From an uncultured Bacteroidia bacterium (lineage in GTDB: Bacteria; Bacteroidota; Bacteroidia; Bacteroidales; UBA932), in contig CADBMK010000177.1 of assembly GCA_902795785.1 (NCBI GenBank), positions 1 through 14,827 of the forward strand: a stretch of DNA of 14,827 nt. Direction: 5' to 3'. The notes below the pieces were generated by a model, which was not told the origin of the DNA, did no database searches, and saw only the letters and a list, made by a program, of their open reading frames with translations. Position numbers and translations under genes: made by a program. Shown in pieces: positions 1 through 7,457 of the stretch. Every line of letters starts with the position of its first letter. Positions within the stretch are counted from its first letter, which is position 1.

Positions 1-2815
1 CCGTGATAAACTGGACCTCGTATCCATGTCCCTTCCGGACGCAGCCTCAACGCCTGTGCTGTTCAAGTTCAGCGCCGACGATATGCCGATTCTCATCCTT
101 TCGGCAAAGGCCAGGGAATCCCTCCCTGGATTTGAGAAGATCCTCGACGAGCAGTTCACCACCCCTCTTGCACGTATCAAGGGTGTAGGTTCGGTGTCTG
201 TGGCCGGAGCTCCTACCCGTGAGGTCAAGATTTACTGTGACCCTCAGAAGCTTGAGGCATACGGCCTTACCGTTTCAGGAATCTCACAGACCATCGCAGC
301 AGAGAACCGTAACGTCCCTTCAGGTAGCGTAGATATCGGTTCCAACTCTTACACTCTCCGTGTGGAGAAGAAGTTCAAGGATCCTTCAGAAATCCTTGAT
401 ATCGTAGTGGGAACGTCCAACGGCAAGGTTGTCTATGTACGTGATGTTGCTACCCTCGAGGATGGTGAGGAGGAGCACTCCCAGGTTGCCTATACCGACG
501 GAGTCCGTTCTGCGGCCATCTATATCCAGAAACAGTCCGGAGCCAATACGGTCAATGTGATCAGGGCTGTCAAGAAGGAACTCAAGAACATCAAGAAGAA
601 TCTTCCTAGCGATATCACCATAGATACCGCCATCGATTCTTCAGACTATATCATCAACTCCCTCAACACCCTCAAGGAAACCATCCTCATCACGCTTCTG
701 GTGGTTGCCCTCGTGGTGTTCTTCTTCCTCGGAAGATGGAGGGCCACGTTCATCATCATCATTTCAATTCCTATCGCCCTGCTGGGATCTCTGGTTTACC
801 TCTTTGCAACCGGTAATACCTTGAACATCATCTCGATGTCAGCCCTCAGCATTGCAATCGGTATGGTGGTGGATGATGCCATCGTGGTGCTCGAGAACGT
901 ATCCACCCACCTTGAAAGGGGTGAAAAGAAGATTGAAGCTGCAGTTCACGGAACATCCGAGGTGGGTATCTCCGTAATTGCTTCAACTCTTACCATGCTT
1001 TGCGTGTTCCTCCCTCTCACCCTTGTTCCGGGTATGGCGGGAATCATGTTCAAGCAGCTTGGATGGATCGTTACCATCATTATGATCATCTCTACTACGG
1101 CCGCCCTCACCCTCGTTCCTATGATGTGCTCGAGGATGCTCAAGGCAGGCCCGAAGACAAGCAAGATGCATCATATCGTCTTCGATCCTATCAACAATGT
1201 GCTTGAGAAGATATCAGAAGGATATTCAAAAATAATCGGATGGGCTACAGTCCACAGAAAGACTGTCATCTTCAGCTCCCTCGGACTTTTCGTGGCTGTG
1301 ATTATGTTCATAGCTCCGGGTCTTAAGACCGAGTACTTCCCTCATTCAGATCAGGGCCGTCTTACGGTTTCCATCCAGCTCCCTGTGGGTACGGCGCAGG
1401 AGGTTACCGAGGAGTTCGCCAACAGGTTCTATGCCCGTCTCAAGGAAGATGTTCCGGAGCTTAAGATCTGTCAGATGAGTTACGGCCAGGCGTCTTCAGA
1501 CAATACCTGGGGTAACCTTCAGGCAACTGGTTCGCACATCATATCGATGAACGTGAACCTTGGCGGCCTGGACTGGAGACGCGAGAATGCTAAGGAAAAA
1601 GGCGTTCCGTTCCGTTCAACTTCGGAGGTGGCAGACGTAATCAGAAAGGCTCTTTCAGAGTATCCTGAGGTCAGGAAGGTTACTGTTACCGAGGGAATGG
1701 GCGGCGTAGGCGGCGCCACTACGGTAAAGCTTGAACTCTACGGCTATGACTTTGCCGAGACAGACTCCGTTGCCAATGTACTCAAGACCAGGATGCTTGA
1801 ATCACAGCGCTTCTCGGAGGTTTCCCTCAGCCGTGATGATTATACACCTGAATACCAGGCAGACTTTGACAGGACCAAGCTCGCCCTTAACGGACTTAAT
1901 TCCACAACTGCCGCTACCGCATTCTCTGCGGCGATGAGCGGCGCCGTAGGCTCGTACTACAGCGAGGACGGAGACGAGTACAGAATCCGTGTCCGTTACG
2001 CCCCTGAGTTCCGTACCAGCGTGGAAGACCTTGAGAACATCACCATCCCGTCGGCATACGGAAACGTCAAGATGAAGGACGTCGGAAAGATTGTGGAGAC
2101 AATGGTTCCTCCTACCATCGAGAGAAAGAACCGTCAGAGATACATCCTCATCAGCGGTATCCTCTCTCCTGGCTATGCCCTCAGTGACGGTGTAACCGCC
2201 ATCAACGACATCATCGGCTCAACCGACATCCCTAACTCGATGTCAACCGTCATAAGCGGTGACTTTGAAGACCAGCAGACGATGTTCACGAGCCTCATTG
2301 CCCTGATGATCCTTATCGTCATCCTGGTCTATATGGTGATGGCCAGCCAGTTCGAGTCTTTCATGAGTCCGTTCGTGATTATGTTCTCGCTTCCGTTCGC
2401 CTTCGTGGGTGTTATCCTCGGCCTGTGGATTACAGGTACGCCTCTTGGCGTGATGGCCATGATCGGTATCATCATCCTTCTGGGTATAGTGGTGAAGAAC
2501 GGTATCGTGCTCATTGACTACACCATCCTTATGAGGGAACGCGGAATGAACGTCCTCGACGCATCGGTAACCGCTGCGAAGAGCCGTCTCCGTCCTATCC
2601 TCATGACCACGCTCACAACTGTCCTCGGTATGCTTCCTATGGCACTCGGAACAGGTGAAGGTGCGGAGATGTGGAGATCGCTGGGTATGACGGTATGCTG
2701 GGGTCTTACGGTATCAACCCTCGTAACCCTCGTGCTTATCCCTACGGTTTACTGCGTATTCGCAACCCGTCAGGAAAGAAAAAGGGCGGCAAAGGCTGCC
2801 AAATTAAACAAGTAA
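1..2815 (+). CDS. RND-family efflux pump inner-membrane transporter (AcrB/HAE type), 5' end cut off by the window
   Basis: This is a proton-driven inner-membrane pump of the AcrB/MexB kind, which works with a periplasmic adaptor and an outer-membrane channel. The reading frame is open from base 2. The first in-window Met (base 26) is internal, because residues before it (RDKLDLVS) continue the porter domain. Counting from that Met, the proton-relay aspartates are D283-D284 in GMVVDDAIVVLENV, the TM10 lysine is K824 in GIVVKNGIVLIDY, and the TM11 arginine region is SRLRPILMTTL (R854/R856). Against AcrB D407/D408 this implies about 115 missing N-terminal residues and a normal full length near 1040. 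Two large periplasmic loops and clusters of hydrophobic helices (about 217-370 and 748-915) are visible. The C-terminus is short and basic. Substrate cannot be read from sequence. The PII-like gene 4 nt downstream looks cotranscribed. Confidence 0.95.
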   Translation, partial: RDKLDLVSMSLPDAASTPVLFKFSADDMPILILSAKARESLPGFEKILDEQFTTPLARIKGVGSVSVAGAPTREVKIYCDPQKLEAYGLTVSGISQTIAAENRNVPSGSVDIGSNSYTLRVEKKFKDPSEILDIVVGTSNGKVVYVRDVATLEDGEEEHSQVAYTDGVRSAAIYIQKQSGANTVNVIRAVKKELKNIKKNLPSDITIDTAIDSSDYIINSLNTLKETILITLLVVALVVFFFLGRWRATFIIIISIPIALLGSLVYLFATGNTLNIISMSALSIAIGMVVDDAIVVLENVSTHLERGEKKIEAAVHGTSEVGISVIASTLTMLCVFLPLTLVPGMAGIMFKQLGWIVTIIMIISTTAALTLVPMMCSRMLKAGPKTSKMHHIVFDPINNVLEKISEGYSKIIGWATVHRKTVIFSSLGLFVAVIMFIAPGLKTEYFPHSDQGRLTVSIQLPVGTAQEVTEEFANRFYARLKEDVPELKICQMSYGQASSDNTWGNLQATGSHIISMNVNLGGLDWRRENAKEKGVPFRSTSEVADVIRKALSEYPEVRKVTVTEGMGGVGGATTVKLELYGYDFAETDSVANVLKTRMLESQRFSEVSLSRDDYTPEYQADFDRTKLALNGLNSTTAATAFSAAMSGAVGSYYSEDGDEYRIRVRYAPEFRTSVEDLENITIPSAYGNVKMKDVGKIVETMVPPTIERKNRQRYILISGILSPGYALSDGVTAINDIIGSTDIPNSMSTVISGDFEDQQTMFTSLIALMILIVILVYMVMASQFESFMSPFVIMFSLPFAFVGVILGLWITGTPLGVMAMIGIIILLGIVVKNGIVLIDYTILMRERGMNVLDASVTAAKSRLRPILMTTLTTVLGMLPMALGTGEGAEMWRSLGMTVCWGLTVSTLVTLVLIPTVYCVFATRQERKRAAKAAKLNK

Positions 2816-2819
2816 GGAA

Positions 2820-3113
2820 ATGAAAGCAATATTCGTATCATACAATCAGGCTTATAACGAGGAGATAGTTGAGGCTCTCGAAGCCTGTGGCCAGAGGGGA
2901 TTCACCCAGTGGCAGGATATCCAGGGCAGAGGCTCCGTTGACGGAGAACCCCATATGGGCAACCATGCGTGGCCTACGATGAACTTCGCCCTTCTTGCCA
3001 TCGTTGAGGATTCAAAGGTGGATGAGGTTCTCGCCGCCCTTAAGGACAAGGACGAGCAGAACAAAAGCCTCGGCCTCCGGGCATATGTCTGGAATATAGA
3101 GAAAGCCATTTAA
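2820..3113 (+). CDS. Small PII-like protein encoded next to the RND pump
   Basis: This 97-residue protein has no signal peptide or membrane segment and is expected to be cytoplasmic. It starts with a beta-strand (MKAIFVSY), then a helix (EEIVEALEACGQRG), a strand-loop containing QGRGS and GEPHMGNHAWP (residues 35-52), another strand-helix (FALLAIVEDSKVDEVLAALK) and a final strand (LGLRAYVWNI). That beta-alpha-beta-beta-alpha-beta order is the ferredoxin-like fold of PII/GlnB-type and DUF3240-type proteins, with the conserved loop where the PII T-loop lies. The loop has H45, H49 and W51, which could bind a ligand or metal (inference). The start overlaps an AAGGAA ribosome-binding sequence formed at the stop of the pump gene (TAAGGAAATG), so translation is probably coupled. 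The role is likely regulatory or accessory to the pump, but its ligand is unknown. Confidence 0.7.
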   Translation: MKAIFVSYNQAYNEEIVEALEACGQRGFTQWQDIQGRGSVDGEPHMGNHAWPTMNFALLAIVEDSKVDEVLAALKDKDEQNKSLGLRAYVWNIEKAI

Positions 3114-3124
3114 TACCTGAATAC

Positions 3125-3138
3125 AGCCCTTTTGGGCT
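3125..3138 (+). terminator. Short hairpin after the RND/PII-like pair, possible weak terminator
   Basis: AGCCC and GGGCT form a perfect 5-bp stem around a TTTT loop, 11 nt after the stop of the PII-like gene. No T-tract follows (ACGTTGC), so intrinsic termination is not convincing. It could be an RNA 3'-end stabiliser. Its position between an operon end and the next promoter is the main support. Confidence 0.35.
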
Positions 3139-3141
3139 ACG

Positions 3142-3171
3142 TTGCAATCCAGTCATAAATTCTTATATTTG
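3142..3171 (+). promoter_or_regulatory. Bacteroidota-type promoter for trxA and the downstream run
   Basis: TTG at 3142-3144 and TATATTTG at 3164-3171 are separated by 19 nt, an exact fit to the Bacteroidota housekeeping promoter (TTG / TAnnTTTG). Transcription should start around 3176-3179, giving a leader of about 17-20 nt before the trxA ATG at 3196. The element sits inside a perfect inverted repeat (3146-3181, listed separately). Confidence 0.75.
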
Positions 3172-3181
3172 TGACTGGATT
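3146..3181. repeat. Perfect 10-bp inverted repeat bracketing the trxA -7 box (possible operator)
   Basis: AATCCAGTCA at 3146-3155 is the exact reverse complement of TGACTGGATT at 3172-3181. The 16-nt spacer contains the TATATTTG -7 element. The left arm lies between the two promoter elements and the right arm covers the predicted transcription start. The arm centres are 26 bp apart, about 2.5 helical turns. The layout suits a dimeric repressor site or a hairpin/cruciform, but no T-tract follows and no regulator gene is adjacent. The function is inferred from position only. Confidence 0.6.
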
Positions 3182-3195
3182 TAATTTATATTATT

Positions 3196-3510
3196 ATGGA
3201 AAAGACTGCAACAAATGCGAATTTCGCGGAGCTTATAAAGACCGACGGACCAATTCTCGTCGATTTCTGGGCTACCTGGTGTGGCCCTTGCCGTATGATT
3301 TCCCCTCTGGTTTCTGAGATTGCGGAAGAATACGCCGGAAAGGCAACTGTAATCAAGGTCAATGTTGACGAATGTGATGAAGTTGCCGCCGAATACAGAA
3401 TCAGAAGCATTCCTACCCTTCTTTTCATCAAGAACGGTGAGATCATTGACAAAATTGTAGGAGCAGTGCCGAAGGCCGAGATTGCTTCAAAGCTCGACGC
3501 CCTCCTTTAA
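3196..3510 (+). CDS. trxA: Thioredoxin
   Basis: This is a cytoplasmic thiol-disulfide oxidoreductase of 104 residues, the normal length for a classical thioredoxin. The active site WCGPC is complete (C29 and C32), preceded by the typical strand LVDFWATWC. The cis-proline loop is SIPT (P73) and the glycine-rich strand end is KIVGAVPKAEI. There is no signal peptide, so the protein should act in the cytosol, reduced by thioredoxin reductase. The ATG is preceded by an AT-rich leader with no strong Shine-Dalgarno, as is common in Bacteroidota. It is the first gene after the 3142-3171 promoter, and the beta-barrel gene follows 15 nt later, so the two are probably cotranscribed. The gene symbol follows the family. 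A paralogue elsewhere in the genome could be the main housekeeping copy. Confidence 0.95.
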   Translation: MEKTATNANFAELIKTDGPILVDFWATWCGPCRMISPLVSEIAEEYAGKATVIKVNVDECDEVAAEYRIRSIPTLLFIKNGEIIDKIVGAVPKAEIASKLDALL

Positions 3511-3525
3511 ACCACATCACTAATT

Positions 3526-4182
3526 ATGAAAAAGTTTTTCCTTGCAGCTCTCATCGCTGCTATGGCCTTCAGCCAGAATGCAATGGCAGGCGGCCTCGGC
3601 GTAATTGCCGGCCTTACTTCATCGTCAACAAACTCTGCAGACTGGAAGGCGCAGAACATCAATATGTACCATGCTGGATTGACCTACAAGATCGATCTTC
3701 CTCTTGGTCTTGCGCTTCAGCCTTCTGTTGTCTATCAGCTTAAGGGCGCTACCCTTGACAAATACATCGACGGTACTGCCGACAAGTCAACGCTTGAATC
3801 AAAGGTGGGCTATGTAGAGGTTCCTGTACAGGTTCAGTGGGGCTTCAAGGCCGGCGCATTCCGTCCGTATGTATTCGGTGAGCCTTTCATCGGTTTCGGC
3901 GTCGTGAACAACAACAAGGTGACGGAGGACAACATCGTTGTCACCGTTAAGAACAAGTGGGACGAAGCCGGTATGGACCGTTGGGAGTACGGACTCGGAC
4001 TTGGCGCAGGTATAGAAATCTGGAAGCTTCAGATTTCCGGCCGTTATTTCTGGAACTTCGGTTCCCTTACGGACGATAACGGAGAGGTTTCTGCCGACCG
4101 CGTGAAGAATTCCGTCCGTTCTGCGTTCAAGGACAAGAAGAATTTCAACGGAGTTGCCGTTTCAGTGGCTTTGATTTTCTAA
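3526..4182 (+). CDS. Small outer-membrane beta-barrel protein (PorT/OMP_b-brl type)
   Basis: This is a 218-residue secreted protein. It has a clear Sec signal peptide (MKKFFLAALIAAMAFSQNAMA) with likely cleavage after AMA, near residue 22. The rest alternates polar and aromatic residues in short amphipathic strands, for example LTYKIDLPLGLALQPSVVYQ, VEVPVQVQWGF, RPYVFGEPFIGFGV, WEYGLGLGAGIEI and LQISGRYFWNFG. The chain ends in VALIF, and the terminal phenylalanine is the usual signal for outer-membrane assembly. The length suits an 8-strand barrel. It matches the general outer-membrane beta-barrel families abundant in Bacteroidales (PorT-like), but I see no feature that gives a specific substrate. 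It follows trxA by 15 nt and precedes the prenyl synthase by 7 nt, so it lies in the same transcription unit. Confidence 0.85.
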   Translation: MKKFFLAALIAAMAFSQNAMAGGLGVIAGLTSSSTNSADWKAQNINMYHAGLTYKIDLPLGLALQPSVVYQLKGATLDKYIDGTADKSTLESKVGYVEVPVQVQWGFKAGAFRPYVFGEPFIGFGVVNNNKVTEDNIVVTVKNKWDEAGMDRWEYGLGLGAGIEIWKLQISGRYFWNFGSLTDDNGEVSADRVKNSVRSAFKDKKNFNGVAVSVALIF

Positions 4183-4189
4183 GAAATTA

Positions 4190-5173
4190 ATGCTCTACAA
4201 GAAGATCAAGGATATTCTCGGCGATGACCTCGAGAAGGTTGGACAGATAATGAGGCGGAGTCTCGGCAGCGATATCGGGCTGCTGAACTCCACCAATGAG
4301 GCCGTGCTTTCCCATAGCGGGAAGCAGCTTCGCCCGATCCTTACCATTCTTGTTGCCAGGGCCTGCTCAGGCGGGTCCTCTACCAGTGATACCCTGAAGT
4401 GTGCGGCCGCCGTAGAACTGCTGCATAATGCTACGCTTCTGCACGACGACGTGGCTGACAACAGTTCAGTCCGTCGTGGCGCACCTACGGTTATGTCCCT
4501 CCTGGGACCGTCTGCCGCCGTTTTGCTGGGAGATTACTGGCTTATCAAGTGTATAGACAATATCCTTGCGGTGGACAGGGAACCGATGATGGTGGTCAGG
4601 ACCGTTGCCAAGACCCTCTCGGACCTTGCTGAAGGAGAGCTGCTCCAACTCGAGAAAGCCTCTTCCTGTGATACGGATTTCTCTGATTACAAGAGAATCA
4701 TCTATAGCAAGACGGCATCCCTTTTTGAGGCTTCCGCTGTGTGTGGAGCCATTTCCGTGGACGCATCCGACGTTTTGACCCAGGCGGTGAAGACTTATGC
4801 CTGCAATCTTGGTATGGCCTTCCAGGTCAAGGACGATATCTTTGACTACCTCGGATCCGATTCCCTCGGAAAGCCTGTCGGAGTGGATCTGAAAGAACAG
4901 AAGATTACGATGCCTCTTCTGGGCGCGCTCGATGCCGCCACCGCGGATGAGGCCGCCCGTATCCGTGCCCTGGTCAAGACAATTTCAGAGCACCCGGAGA
5001 ATGCGGCGGAAGTGGTGGCCTTCGTTAAGAGTTACAATGGCATCCAGGCGGCAACCGGAGTCCTGAACGGGTTTATTGCGGCGGCGGTTTCCGCATTGGC
5101 TCCAATTCCGGACTGCATAGAGAAAGAATGTCTGGTTGAACTGGCCAGATTCGTAGGGGAGAGGAACAAGTAA
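4190..5173 (+). CDS. Long-chain trans-polyprenyl diphosphate synthase (IspB/HepT-like)
   Basis: This enzyme extends allylic diphosphates with isopentenyl diphosphate to make the quinone side chain, probably for menaquinone. The 327 residues carry the full family signature: GKQLRP (44-49), first aspartate-rich motif DDVAD (86-90) followed by RR (95-96), GELLQL (149-154), KT (174-175), FQVKDDIFDYLG with the second aspartate-rich motif (215-219), and GKPVGVDLKEQKIT. The residues just before the first motif are small (ATLLH) rather than aromatic, which in this family goes with long products (C40 or more) instead of farnesyl or geranylgeranyl diphosphate. The stop overlaps the start of the next gene by one base (TAATG), indicating translational coupling to holB. 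Exact chain length is not predictable from sequence. Confidence 0.92.
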   Translation: MLYKKIKDILGDDLEKVGQIMRRSLGSDIGLLNSTNEAVLSHSGKQLRPILTILVARACSGGSSTSDTLKCAAAVELLHNATLLHDDVADNSSVRRGAPTVMSLLGPSAAVLLGDYWLIKCIDNILAVDREPMMVVRTVAKTLSDLAEGELLQLEKASSCDTDFSDYKRIIYSKTASLFEASAVCGAISVDASDVLTQAVKTYACNLGMAFQVKDDIFDYLGSDSLGKPVGVDLKEQKITMPLLGALDAATADEAARIRALVKTISEHPENAAEVVAFVKSYNGIQAATGVLNGFIAAAVSALAPIPDCIEKECLVELARFVGERNK

Positions 5174-6264
5174 TGAAACTTAGTGAAGTGACAGGAAATA
5201 AGGCCGTGGTGGGTGCCCTTGAAGGAATGATTTCAAGCGGCAGGATTCCTCACGCGCTTATGTTCTATGAAAACGACGGCGCCGGTGCCTTCCCTCTGGC
5301 CCTGGCCTTCCTTGATACCCTTATGGACAGCGGCAAGGCTTCCAGGGTGATCCATCCTGACGTACACTTCACCTTTCCGATAACAACGGGAGGAAAGGTT
5401 AAGGAGGAATCCAAGAAACTGGAATGTGACCTTTTCCTGTCGTATTTCCGTGACCTTGTGGTCCGTAACCCTTATTTCCTTGAATCCGACCTGGACACTG
5501 CCCTCGGGCTTGAAGGAAAGTCAGGTCTTATCAATATCCGCGAGGCCCGCGCCATTGTTTCCAAACTTTCATTCTCGTCCGTAGAGGGCGGATGGAAGGC
5601 GGTAGTCATCTACCTGCCGGAAAAGATGAACAGCGAGGCTGCCAACTGTCTTCTTAAGAGTTTTGAGGAGCCGCCTGCAAAGACGGTCTTTCTCTTCATT
5701 ACTCATAACCCGGAGAAGGTCCTCCAGACCATCACCTCAAGATGCCAGTGCATCAAGCTCACTCCAATGTCCAGGGAGGAGGTGGCATCGGTTCTGGAGA
5801 GCCGCTATGGATTTACACCCGCAGATGCGGCCTCGGCGGCTGCAGCATCCGGCGGCAGCGTTGGCCAGGCCTTTGCAAGCGTGGAATCCGCCGATGTGCT
5901 TGGCGAGAGGATGTCCATATTCAAGAATCTCCTCGAAGGCATCATTTCCAGGAACCTGAACGACGCCCTCGATGCGGGGGATGCGATGGCTGCCCTTGAT
6001 TCGCGTGAAAAACAGAAAGCTTTTTGTGAATTTGTTGAAGAGGGTCTAAGAAAGGTATTCATGATCCAGCAGAACATGCCGGACCTTGTGACTTTCCAGA
6101 ATGATGAAAGGGAGTGGTATGAATCCGTCTCCGCCCGCCTGAGGAAGACTTTCCCGCGCGGAGCGATGCCGGTTTTTGACCGCTCGTACATGCTTATTGA
6201 CAGGAATGTCAATCAGAAAGTCCTGTTCTGCGACCTCGTTAATAAACTGTTTCAGATGGCCTAG
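5173..6264 (+). CDS. holB: DNA polymerase III delta' subunit (clamp loader), atypical
   Basis: This is a structural subunit of the replicative clamp loader, with 363 residues. Recognisable elements are the N-terminal GRIPHALMFYE, the HPDVHFTFP segment, INIREAR and VVIYLPEKMNSEAANCLLKSFEEPP (the Walker B-like/sensor region of delta'), ITHNP, and the TSRC motif (S189-R190-C191) that supplies the arginine finger to a neighbouring ATPase subunit. The C-terminal collar region ends in NVNQKVLFCDLVNKLFQMA. Two features depart from the family. The P-loop position reads ENDGAGAFPLA (33-43) with no lysine. The zinc-binding four-cysteine module, expected between the first helix and HPDVH, is absent, with only about a dozen residues in that place. 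It starts inside the prenyl synthase stop and is followed 17 nt later by ricT, an adjacency also seen in Bacillus (holB-yaaT). Confidence 0.85.
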   Translation: MKLSEVTGNKAVVGALEGMISSGRIPHALMFYENDGAGAFPLALAFLDTLMDSGKASRVIHPDVHFTFPITTGGKVKEESKKLECDLFLSYFRDLVVRNPYFLESDLDTALGLEGKSGLINIREARAIVSKLSFSSVEGGWKAVVIYLPEKMNSEAANCLLKSFEEPPAKTVFLFITHNPEKVLQTITSRCQCIKLTPMSREEVASVLESRYGFTPADAASAAAASGGSVGQAFASVESADVLGERMSIFKNLLEGIISRNLNDALDAGDAMAALDSREKQKAFCEFVEEGLRKVFMIQQNMPDLVTFQNDEREWYESVSARLRKTFPRGAMPVFDRSYMLIDRNVNQKVLFCDLVNKLFQMA

Positions 6265-6281
6265 GCCTGAAAATCACTTAT

Positions 6282-7457
6282 ATGGACTATACAGATAACG
6301 AAAATATCCAGTTCGACTGCAACCGCGGCTGCGCCGTTTCCAGAGATTCCTCCGGAGAACTCAACGTAACCTATAGAAGCGGATGCTGTAAACTGAAAGA
6401 TTATAACTGGCTCGCCGGCATCCGTCAGGAGCAGTACAAGGATATCTTTGAGGTTCGCTTCAAGAATACCAGAAAGGGTATTTATATCAATACCTCAGGC
6501 CAGAGCATCAAGACCGGAGACCTGGTGATCGTTGAGGCCGCCAGCGGCCACGACCTTGGAATCGTCACCCTCGAAGGCCCTGTAGTTGGCCGCCAGATGG
6601 CAGCCAAGGGCATAGATCCCAAGGCCAATCCTCTGAAGAAAATCTACCGCAAGGCCAAGTCCTTCGATATAGAAAAGTGGCAGGAAGCCATCGCCCGTGA
6701 GCAGGAGACAATGATCCAGGCCCGCAGGATTGCCACCGAGATGGGCCTTGAGATGAAGATTGGAGACGTTGAGTTCCAGGGAGACGGCACCAAGGCCATC
6801 TTCTATTATATCGCCGACGGCCGTGTGGACTTCCGTCAGCTCATCAAGGTGTTTGCAGAGGAATTCCGTATCAGGATTGAGATGAAGCAGATCGGAGCAC
6901 GTCAGGAGGCCGGCCTCATCGGTTGTCTGGGCGTCTGCGGAAGGGAACTCTGCTGCGCAAATTACATCTCCAACTTCCAGTCCATCACTACTGCCGCAGC
7001 ACGCTGCCAGGATCTTTCACTGAATCCTCAGAAGCTTGCCGGACAGTGCGGAAAACTCAAGTGCTGTCTCAATTACGAGGTGGCCAACTATCTTGACGCC
7101 CGCTCAAGGATTCCAAAGGTGTCAGAGCCTCTTGAATTCCAGGACGGCCAGGCCTTCCTTATGAAGACCGACATCCTTAAGGAAACCCTCTATTTCTCTT
7201 ATGACAAGGGCTCCCTTGCAAATCTTTATCCGCTTTCGGCCAATGAGGTCCGTGAGATCATTAAGATGAACCGCAACGGCATCAAGCCTGAGTCTCTGAA
7301 GGAAGACGTTATTCCTTCCGCACCTGAATTCGTTTCTGCGGTTGGCGACGACAGTATATCCCGCTTCGATTCTCCTAAGAAGAAGCAGGGAAAGCGCAAC
7401 AACAACCACAGAAGAAAGGGCGGCAATAAGCCTAAGACCAATGCGAAGCAGTCTTAA
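6282..7457 (+). CDS. ricT: RicT/PSP1-domain iron-sulfur protein (YaaT homologue)
   Basis: This 391-residue protein has a PSP1/RicT core at about residues 55-270: FEVRFKNTRKGIYIN, TGDLVIVEAASGHDLGIV, then a helical stretch, then the cysteine-rich GCLGVCGRELCC and GQCGKLKCCLNYE. The core cysteines are C215, C219, C224, C225, C242, C256, C261 and C262. In Bacillus the related RicT shares [4Fe-4S] clusters with RicA/RicF and affects RNase Y processing, and a similar cluster is inferred here. An N-terminal segment adds C13, C17, C35 and C36 (CNRGC and GCC), possibly another metal site. The C-terminus (about 365-390) is strongly basic and low in complexity, suggesting RNA or membrane contact. The start lies 17 nt after holB, and the 3' end overlaps the next lipoprotein gene by 17 nt. 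What it regulates in Bacteroidales cannot be told from sequence. Confidence 0.85.
   Translation: MDYTDNENIQFDCNRGCAVSRDSSGELNVTYRSGCCKLKDYNWLAGIRQEQYKDIFEVRFKNTRKGIYINTSGQSIKTGDLVIVEAASGHDLGIVTLEGPVVGRQMAAKGIDPKANPLKKIYRKAKSFDIEKWQEAIAREQETMIQARRIATEMGLEMKIGDVEFQGDGTKAIFYYIADGRVDFRQLIKVFAEEFRIRIEMKQIGARQEAGLIGCLGVCGRELCCANYISNFQSITTAAARCQDLSLNPQKLAGQCGKLKCCLNYEVANYLDARSRIPKVSEPLEFQDGQAFLMKTDILKETLYFSYDKGSLANLYPLSANEVREIIKMNRNGIKPESLKEDVIPSAPEFVSAVGDDSISRFDSPKKKQGKRNNNHRRKGGNKPKTNAKQS

Noticed and set aside
6250..6272. Palindrome GGCCTAGGCC with flanking TTTCAG/CTGAAA at the end of holB
   Set aside because: No T-tract follows, it partly encodes the holB C-terminus, and ricT follows immediately, so neither terminator nor operator is supported.
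7342..7440. Longer form of the GldH-like protein starting at 7342
   Set aside because: The extra part lies wholly within ricT in another frame and would bury the lipoprotein signal peptide that starts cleanly at 7441.
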